A DNA stretch of 64,000 bases from CAYURP01 sp964447175 (GTDB lineage Bacteria; Zixibacteria; MSB-5A5; SM23-73-2). The notes under the pieces are model-generated. The model did not search any database and was not told where the DNA came from. It was given only the letters and a program-made list of their open reading frames with translations. Below are positions 57,957 through 64,000 of this stretch, in pieces. Within the stretch, counting starts at the first letter, position 1. Every line of letters starts with the position of its first letter. The stretch is from NCBI GenBank assembly GCA_964447175.1, contig CAYURP010000010.1, positions 1-64,000 of the forward strand. Direction: 5' to 3'. Position numbers and translations under genes: made by a program.

Positions 57957-59282
57957 ATGGAAAAAGATAGAATACTGAAGACCCTACAAAAGGGTTTAAA
58001 ATTTTCTCAGGCTGAACAGACTGAACTTCTATGGCTGGAGGAGGATTTTAACTATACCGGCTTTATGCAGAACACGGTATTTAATAATATTTCACGCTAT
58101 GATCACGTTTTGATGGCAAGGACAATACTGGATAAAAAAATCGGTGTGGCTGTCACTAATAAAATTGATGAAGAAAATATAAGGAGGGTGATAGATGAAT
58201 CTTTTGAGATCGCTCAGAGCCAAAAGGAGGATCCAGATTTTGTATCCTTACCTTTCTCCTCTATGGCACCTGAAGTAAAAGGATTTTATCAAAAGACCTC
58301 GGAATTCTCACCATCGGATAGAGCAAAGGTGGTTGAGAAAATAGTCAAGGAATCTGAGAGAGAAAATCTGAATTCATTCGGTGCTTTTGAGACAAAAACC
58401 GAATCCATAGGTGTGGTTAATTCCCTGGGGACACAGCAGTTCTTTAAAGGAACCCAGGCTCACCTGACACTGACTGCTTCAACCAATGGTGCTTCAGGTT
58501 GGGCACAGGGTTTCAGAAGGGACGTAGAGGAAATAAATGTGCAGGAAGTTACTCAAGCTGGCATAAGAAAAGCGATTATGTCACAGAATCCGGCTGAATT
58601 GCCTCCTGGCGAATACACCGTGATCCTGGAGGAGGCTGCCGTTGCCTCACTTCTTTTGTTTCTGGGTTTTCTGGGATTTGGTGGAAAAACTTTCTCTGAA
58701 GGCAGAAGTTTTATGTCCAATAAAATAGGAGAGAGAATAACCGGCGAGAACATTACCGTTACAGAAGATCCTTTTAATCCTGAGATGATAGGTATGACCT
58801 TTGATTATGAAGGGGTTCCCAAAAAGAAGGTGGTGCTGATCGAAAAGGGATTGGCCGGAGGTGTTGTTTATAACTCCTATTATGCCAATAAATTCGGGAC
58901 CCAGTCCACAGGGCACGCTCTCAAGCCCGATAATCCATTCGGGCCTTATCCCAAAAATATGGTCATGTCCCCCGGTAAATCAAATATGGAGGAGATGATC
59001 TCTTCCACAGATTTAGGGATACTGATCACCCGCCTGTGGTATGTTAACTACTTAAATCCTATGAAGACCATGGTTACGGGCACTACCCGGGACGGTACTT
59101 TTCTGATTGAAAGGGGGAAAATAAGCGGGGCGGTGAAGAACATGCGAATAGGCCAAAGCATTTTGGAGGCTTTCTCCAATGTGGAACTCATTGCCAATAC
59201 CAGAAAGGTTTGTCCTCAATTCGGTGTGGTGATGCTGGTCCCAGCAATGAAAATATCTAAGTTTAACTTTATCCAACAATGA
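57957..59282 (+). CDS. TldD/PmbA-family protein, TldE-type
   Basis: A 441-residue protein of the TldD/TldE (PmbA) family, with the domain layout of that family across its length, GTQSTGHALKP near 319-329 and GTTRDGTFLIERGKI near 380. The HExxxH zinc motif of TldD is absent, so this is the TldE-like non-catalytic half. TldD/TldE form a heterodimeric protease that trims unfolded peptides and some RiPP precursors. No tldD is present next to it. It overlaps the next short ORF by ATGA. Confidence 0.88.
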   Translation: MEKDRILKTLQKGLKFSQAEQTELLWLEEDFNYTGFMQNTVFNNISRYDHVLMARTILDKKIGVAVTNKIDEENIRRVIDESFEIAQSQKEDPDFVSLPFSSMAPEVKGFYQKTSEFSPSDRAKVVEKIVKESERENLNSFGAFETKTESIGVVNSLGTQQFFKGTQAHLTLTASTNGASGWAQGFRRDVEEINVQEVTQAGIRKAIMSQNPAELPPGEYTVILEEAAVASLLLFLGFLGFGGKTFSEGRSFMSNKIGERITGENITVTEDPFNPEMIGMTFDYEGVPKKKVVLIEKGLAGGVVYNSYYANKFGTQSTGHALKPDNPFGPYPKNMVMSPGKSNMEEMISSTDLGILITRLWYVNYLNPMKTMVTGTTRDGTFLIERGKISGAVKNMRIGQSILEAFSNVELIANTRKVCPQFGVVMLVPAMKISKFNFIQQ

Positions 59283-59524
59283 TCAGCCGTAGAAAATTTA
59301 TCAAGGTTTTCGGAATTTTGAGCTTAGGAATCACTTTTTTACCTCAATTTCTGGCTAAAAGACCTTTTTTTAGAACCAGCTTTTCGGGAAATGTAAATGC
59401 TGATCGATTCTGGCTTCTGGGTTTGCCTAAAAGAGGATGTGCCACTTCTTATCTTTTATCAGAACAAAATAACTCACTTGAAAACTGCCTTTGCGATCTA
59501 CACAGTATTTCGGATTTGAGATGA
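59279..59524 (+). CDS. Short Tat-signal protein of unknown function
   Basis: An 81-residue ORF starting in ATGA overlap with the tldE-like stop. Residues 1-22 form a twin-arginine signal: SRRKFIKVFG followed by a hydrophobic stretch. The remainder holds four cysteines (C54 in RGCATS, C70, C72) or so and no recognised domain. It may be a genuine small exported protein or the truncated 5' end of a longer Tat substrate. prmC begins four bases after its stop. Confidence 0.6.
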   Translation: MISRRKFIKVFGILSLGITFLPQFLAKRPFFRTSFSGNVNADRFWLLGLPKRGCATSYLLSEQNNSLENCLCDLHSISDLR

Positions 59525-59527
59525 TTT

Positions 59528-60406
59528 ATGAGCACAATCCTTCTTGAAGCTTTAAACTCCGGGGCAAAATTTTTAAAGGAGAAGGGCATAGGGAATCCCA
59601 GGTCAAGCACTGAGGTTCTTCTATCTTCGATTCTGAATTTAAGCCGGGTGGATTTATATTTGAATAAAGACCAGGTTCTGAATGAAAAGGATAAAAAAAA
59701 GTTCGATGAATTTCTGAAAGAGCGAGCCTCTGGAAAACCTCTTCAATATATCACCGGCTCGATTGAATTTCTGGACTTGGAATTTATGATTGATCCCCGG
59801 GCTATGATCCCACGACCGGAGACGGAGATATTGACCCTTTCGGTAATCGACCATTTCAATAATATCAAAAACGAAAACCAACCCTTAAGGATCGTGGATT
59901 TGGGAACCGGTTCTGGGATAATAGCCATAACCCTGGCTAAAAATTTGGAGAACTCTTTTTTGTATGCGGTCGACATTTCAAAGGAGGCATTGAAACTGGC
60001 ATCTGACAATGCAATAAAACATAAGGTTATAGAGAGAATTGATTTTATATTGGGCGATCTATTTCAACCACTGGAACGTAAAAACATTCAAAATTCAGTG
60101 GACTGCATTGTCTCCAATCCCCCTTATGTGAAGGATGATGATTCTGAAAGCCTGTCTAAAGAGATTACTCATTTCGAACCTGACGTCGCTTTGTTCTCAG
60201 GGGATGATGGATTGAATTTTCATAAAAGAATTCTAAAAGAATCTATGAAATATCTGAGAAAAGATGGATTATTAGCCCTGGAGGTGGGATGGGAGGATGG
60301 AGATAGATTGATAGATTTAATTGGATCAGAAGGTTTTTTCCACGAAACAGAGATTATAAAGGATCTGGCTGGTATAAAAAGGATAGTCAAAGCATTGAAG
60401 ATTTGA
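59528..60406 (+). CDS. prmC: Release-factor glutamine methyltransferase PrmC
   Basis: A 292-residue enzyme. The N-terminal helical domain (1-85) ends in GKPLQYITGSIEFLDLEF, the family's substrate-binding stretch. SAM motif I is VDLGTGSGIIAI (123-134), and the catalytic NPPY is at 197-200. It methylates the Gln of the GGQ motif in RF1/RF2. It is usually beside prfA; here it follows the tldE-like gene and the short Tat ORF. All motifs are intact. Confidence 0.95.
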   Translation: MSTILLEALNSGAKFLKEKGIGNPRSSTEVLLSSILNLSRVDLYLNKDQVLNEKDKKKFDEFLKERASGKPLQYITGSIEFLDLEFMIDPRAMIPRPETEILTLSVIDHFNNIKNENQPLRIVDLGTGSGIIAITLAKNLENSFLYAVDISKEALKLASDNAIKHKVIERIDFILGDLFQPLERKNIQNSVDCIVSNPPYVKDDDSESLSKEITHFEPDVALFSGDDGLNFHKRILKESMKYLRKDGLLALEVGWEDGDRLIDLIGSEGFFHETEIIKDLAGIKRIVKALKI

Positions 60407-60484
60407 AATCGAACTGACTGATGTGGAGAAGCTCAACTCATTGAAGTTGGTAATTTTTTGTTTTACAATGAGTTGGTTTATCTA

Positions 60485-60512
60485 TTGACAAATAAGGAAA
60501 ATTTAGTATAAT
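60485..60512 (+). promoter_or_regulatory. Consensus promoter of the gingipain-like gene
   Basis: Perfect TTGACA (60485-60490) and perfect TATAAT (60507-60512) with a 16-base spacer, the best promoter in the window. The predicted start is near 60519. Confidence 0.8.
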
Positions 60513-60582
60513 AAAATGAGGTACCTGCAAAGGGGATAAAAGACAGCTATGATTTTCTGAACCTTCTTAAAAGGAGTTCATA

Positions 60583-63500
60583 GTGAAAAAGCTTTTGGTA
60601 TTCTTAATGATCTTAGGTCTTGGTGTCTTTTACTCAGAGGGCTTAGCCAATGTGTTAACCCAGACCGTCAATTTCTCTAAATCCTCTTTGGTTTTTGAGA
60701 AAGAAAAAGAATATGACCTGGTCAAGCTCTCTCAAGCTCACCTGATGAACCAGATCGGCAAACCTGCATTGCCCGTGAAAAACATTTTTCTGGCTTTACC
60801 GGATAATGCAGAGGTTATCGGGGTGGAGGTGATTTCAACAGAAAAGGAGGAATTGAGTGAAAGCTTCTATGTCTTCCCGGCTCAGCCTTCCATTCCTCTG
60901 TCCAGGACACCTGATTTCAACTCCTTTGTGCAGCCGCTTTCCAGTGTCTATAATTCCTCTTCACCTTTTCCCGAGACCCCATTAAAATATATAAAAACGG
61001 GATCTTTAGGGGGCAAAAGAATTGCAGTCTTGCAGGTTCACCCTTTGGAGTACATACCAGCTCAAAGATCACTTGTTTTCTACAAAACCATTCAATACAG
61101 ATTGAATTATTCCCTTAAGGCGAAAGCGCCTTCACCTCCTCGGCGAAGTCAGAAAGCAGAGGAAACCTATCTGAGCATGGTGAAAAATATCGTTGATAAT
61201 CCCCAAAATGTGCCTCCCAGCTCCATAGAGGATGGTTCAGATGAAGGCATGCTGGAGTATCTGGTAATTACCAATGAGACTTTATCCTCCTACTTTCAGG
61301 AGCTGGTTGACTGGAAGAGGAAAAAGGGAATCCCCTCAGCCATAAGGACCAGGGAATGGATTGTCTCGAATTATTCCGGGTGGGATCCTGCAGAGAGAAT
61401 AAGAAATTACCTTAAGATAGCATATCAGGATTCAGGATGTGTTTGGGTCCTTCTGGGTGGAGATACTGACGTGATACCCTGTAGGTATGCGCATATAGAA
61501 CTACAGACGGAAACAGAGGACATTCCCTCTGACTTATATTACTCGGATTTAGATGGAAGTTGGGATTATGATGGTGATCACGGTTATGGCGAACCGGGAG
61601 ATAGTCTGGATTTGTTCCCGGATCTGTTTGTGGGAAGGGCACCGGCCTCAACCACAGCCGAGGTTGAGGTTTTTGTGGATAAAGTTCTAACATATGAGAA
61701 GAACGTCCCATCGGATTATCAACTCAAGATGTTGTTTTTTGCCGAATACAGCGATGCCCGAACAGATGATGCCATAGGCAAGGATATGATCGATGACTAT
61801 TACGTGCCTTCTCGTTTTGACCCCATAGCTAAACTCTATGAGAGTGATGGAAACGAAAACGCCCAGGTGGTTCTGGATTCCATGGATTTGGGTTTCAACT
61901 TTATGAATCACGCAGGACATGCCAATTACCCGGTCATGTGTACCGGTCCGGATAATATCTGGAATGAAGACGTGGATGGATTAACTAATTCCCCAAGATT
62001 CTCAGGGGTTCTTTATACCGTGGGCTGCTGGCCGGCTGCTATTGATTATGATTGTATAGGCGAACACTTTGTGAAAAATCCAAATGGGGGTGGATTTTTC
62101 GTGGGGAACTCCAGATACGGCTGGTACACCCCGTCCCTTCCCGGTTACGGTTCCTCTGACCTTTTCGATCAACAGTTCTTTGCCTCCATTTTCAGCAGAG
62201 GATTTTACCACTACGGACAGATCATAGCAGACTCTAAGATCTATTTTGCAGCGGAAGCCAATCAGGAAAATGATTTCAGGTGGATTGAGTTCGAGTTAAT
62301 TCTTTTAGGTGATCCCGAGATGCCCTTATGGACGGATATCCCTCAGAATCTGGTGGTCGATTTCGCGGATACCGTAACAACCGGTTCAAATCAATTCTGG
62401 GTAACGGTTAACCAGGGCTCACCAGTGCAGGATGCTTTGGTATGCTTGATGAAGGATAATGAAGTCTATGCATCCGGTAAAACAGGATCGGATGGATATA
62501 TTACATTTTCTATTACTCCGGAATCTGTGGGAACACTCTACGTAACCGCTTCCAAACCTGATTTCTATCCCTTTGAGGGATACTCCATGGTTCAAACCGA
62601 TCTACCTTATGTAACCTGTAAAGACAAATCCATTGATGATGGTGCAGGAAACAGCGATGGTATCATAAATCCGGGTGAGCAGATAACTTTGAATTTGATT
62701 CTAAAGAATTATGGGAGCCAGACTGCATCCGGAGTTGAAGCTAAACTGAGATCAAATGACTCATACGTAAGCATTACCGATTCAGCGGGAAGTTTTGGTG
62801 ATTTGAATTCCGGAGATGAAGCTTCAGGGAGCTATGCTTTCCAGGTAAATTCTTCGTGTCCGGATTATCATACCATCTGCTTCGATCTGGAAATAACAGA
62901 TGCCTCCCATCTTTGGTCCTTCACCTTAGCTCTCAACGTGGGCACACCGGATCTAAAATATCTCCAGACCACTCCTCAGAATGGTACCGGAATAAACGGT
63001 TTTCCCGATCCGGGTGAGACAATTGATATGAGGGTAACTCTGCAAAACCTGGGATGGGGTAATGCATACAATACCTTTGCCAAATTGCTCACCAGTGATC
63101 CCTATATCCAGATTCTCTCAGACAGTGTATTTTTTGGTGATATTCCCAATCAGGAGAGCAAAACACCCGATTCCTGCTTTAATATTTCCATAGAACTATC
63201 CTGCCCGGTTCCTTATTTCTCAACAATGTTTTTAGATGTTGGAGCTGACGATTACTCCTCCCTTGATAGTTTCATACTGGTGATCGGTGATCAGGGCTTT
63301 GTGGATGATATGGAGGGGGGAGAGAATGGCTGGTCCCACACAGGAACCTCAGATAAGTGGCATCTGACTTCTCACAAATCCCATTCTGGTAATACCAGCT
63401 GGTACTGTGGTAACGAGGGAAGCTGGCTTTACAGCTCGGATTTCACTGCATATCTTTACACTCCAACCATAATGGTCCCTCCGGATGCGGAGCTCAGTTT

Positions 63501-63945
63501 CTGGGCCTGGTATGAGATAGAAGCTGGATTTGATTATTCCTACTGCGAGATAGATTATGGTCAGGGGTGGAGAGTTCTGTGTATGATGACCGGTGAAAGT
63601 GGAGGCTGGGTTGAGAAAACCTACGATCTATCTGAACACTATGGGGATAGCATCCAGATAAGGTTCACCATGTTCAGCGATGATGATGCTTCTGTTTTCG
63701 AAGGTTTGTTTATTGATGATCTAAAGATAAGCGGAGAAAAGGCTGGAGTGTGTGGCGATGCTAATGGAGATTTGGAGGTGACTATTGCCGATGTGGTTTA
63801 CCTGGTTAACTATGTGTTTAGGTCCGGTCCTGAACCTGATCCCTTATGGGTAGCTGACTGCAATCAGAATGGAATCGTAGACATTGCTGACGCCGTTTAT
63901 CTAACCATCTACCTGTTTAAAAGTGGACCACCTCCTTGTCCCTAG
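60583..63945 (+). CDS. Secreted gingipain-like cysteine protease (C25) with dockerin-like C-terminus
   Basis: A 1120-residue protein starting with GTG at 60583 after AAGGAG. The signal peptide is about 1-22. A propeptide and Ig-like region (about 25-180) precede the C25 catalytic domain (about 225-590): DLYYSDLDGSWDYDGD, dyad His in NHAGHANY (H446; H443 is also possible) and C482 in YTVGCWPAAID. After it come a CARDB-like beta domain series (about 600-900), a jelly-roll-like domain (about 905-1050) and two dockerin-like repeats (GDANGDLEVTIADVVYLVNY, CNQNGIVDIADAVYLTIY) at the end. It digests extracellular protein. The strong promoter suggests high expression. Confidence 0.93.
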   Translation: MKKLLVFLMILGLGVFYSEGLANVLTQTVNFSKSSLVFEKEKEYDLVKLSQAHLMNQIGKPALPVKNIFLALPDNAEVIGVEVISTEKEELSESFYVFPAQPSIPLSRTPDFNSFVQPLSSVYNSSSPFPETPLKYIKTGSLGGKRIAVLQVHPLEYIPAQRSLVFYKTIQYRLNYSLKAKAPSPPRRSQKAEETYLSMVKNIVDNPQNVPPSSIEDGSDEGMLEYLVITNETLSSYFQELVDWKRKKGIPSAIRTREWIVSNYSGWDPAERIRNYLKIAYQDSGCVWVLLGGDTDVIPCRYAHIELQTETEDIPSDLYYSDLDGSWDYDGDHGYGEPGDSLDLFPDLFVGRAPASTTAEVEVFVDKVLTYEKNVPSDYQLKMLFFAEYSDARTDDAIGKDMIDDYYVPSRFDPIAKLYESDGNENAQVVLDSMDLGFNFMNHAGHANYPVMCTGPDNIWNEDVDGLTNSPRFSGVLYTVGCWPAAIDYDCIGEHFVKNPNGGGFFVGNSRYGWYTPSLPGYGSSDLFDQQFFASIFSRGFYHYGQIIADSKIYFAAEANQENDFRWIEFELILLGDPEMPLWTDIPQNLVVDFADTVTTGSNQFWVTVNQGSPVQDALVCLMKDNEVYASGKTGSDGYITFSITPESVGTLYVTASKPDFYPFEGYSMVQTDLPYVTCKDKSIDDGAGNSDGIINPGEQITLNLILKNYGSQTASGVEAKLRSNDSYVSITDSAGSFGDLNSGDEASGSYAFQVNSSCPDYHTICFDLEITDASHLWSFTLALNVGTPDLKYLQTTPQNGTGINGFPDPGETIDMRVTLQNLGWGNAYNTFAKLLTSDPYIQILSDSVFFGDIPNQESKTPDSCFNISIELSCPVPYFSTMFLDVGADDYSSLDSFILVIGDQGFVDDMEGGENGWSHTGTSDKWHLTSHKSHSGNTSWYCGNEGSWLYSSDFTAYLYTPTIMVPPDAELSFWAWYEIEAGFDYSYCEIDYGQGWRVLCMMTGESGGWVEKTYDLSEHYGDSIQIRFTMFSDDDASVFEGLFIDDLKISGEKAGVCGDANGDLEVTIADVVYLVNYVFRSGPEPDPLWVADCNQNGIVDIADAVYLTIYLFKSGPPPCP

Positions 63946-64000
63946 TTTATCTGGATAACCTGGTGTAAAGCACAATAGGATTCAGTAACAAATCAGATAA

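Overview
The window looks like a chromosome fragment of an uncultured bacterium of the Fibrobacteres-Chlorobi-Bacteroidetes neighbourhood, most likely candidate phylum Zixibacteria. This is an inference. It rests on paired dockerin-like C-termini (GDANxD...YLNNYLFxSGPxP), a FlgD/T9SS-like C-terminal module on a giant subtilase, a complex I operon without nuoEFG, and intergenic hairpin repeats of a kind I associate with such genomes. No rRNA is present to settle it.

Layout. 1-283 is the start of alanine racemase on the minus strand. 497-10343 is a complete nuoABCD-HIJKLMN operon. 10344-11000 holds repeats and tRNA-Glu(CTC). 11039-13088 is a small peptide-maturation locus: a promoter, a strong-RBS mini-ORF, a 58-codon peptide gene with five alternating cysteines bracketed by an inverted repeat, and a SPASM radical SAM enzyme. 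13157-13756 is a REP-associated tyrosine transposase (RAYT) between two oppositely oriented copies of a hairpin that recurs through the window. 13885-14247 is tmRNA. 14249-22900 is an accessory stretch: an unknown membrane-anchored protein, a GNAT acetyltransferase, a metallophosphoesterase, an MFS exporter, a Ser/Thr kinase-TPR protein and the densest crop of hairpin repeats. 22923-31830 carries a secreted S9 oligopeptidase, a DUF456 membrane protein and a 1876-residue subtilase.

32108-40646 is a housekeeping block on the minus strand: dtd, maf, rodZ-like, an unknown gene, smc, ftsY, yjbQ, an unknown gene and rlmH. 41054-44858 carries a caspase-fold peptidase with a long insertion and an alpha/beta hydrolase. 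44977-51627 is a heavy-metal efflux operon: a Cys-rich small protein followed by CusC-, CusB- and CusA-like genes, with the adaptor carrying five metal-binding repeats. 51907-53179 holds rsmD and a ferredoxin. 53624-63945 has an LVIVD-repeat lipoprotein, a hybrid histidine kinase, a TldE-type protein, a short Tat-signal ORF, prmC and a gingipain-like protease.

The two most interesting signals are the alternating-cysteine peptide plus radical SAM maturase, and the hairpin repeat system. Many intergenic hairpins share a 5' GTAG but have unrelated stems. They often occur as convergent pairs, and some sit at fixed distance from a second hairpin type that also flanks the RAYT. Positions and readings come from the sequence alone; no database search or folding was run.
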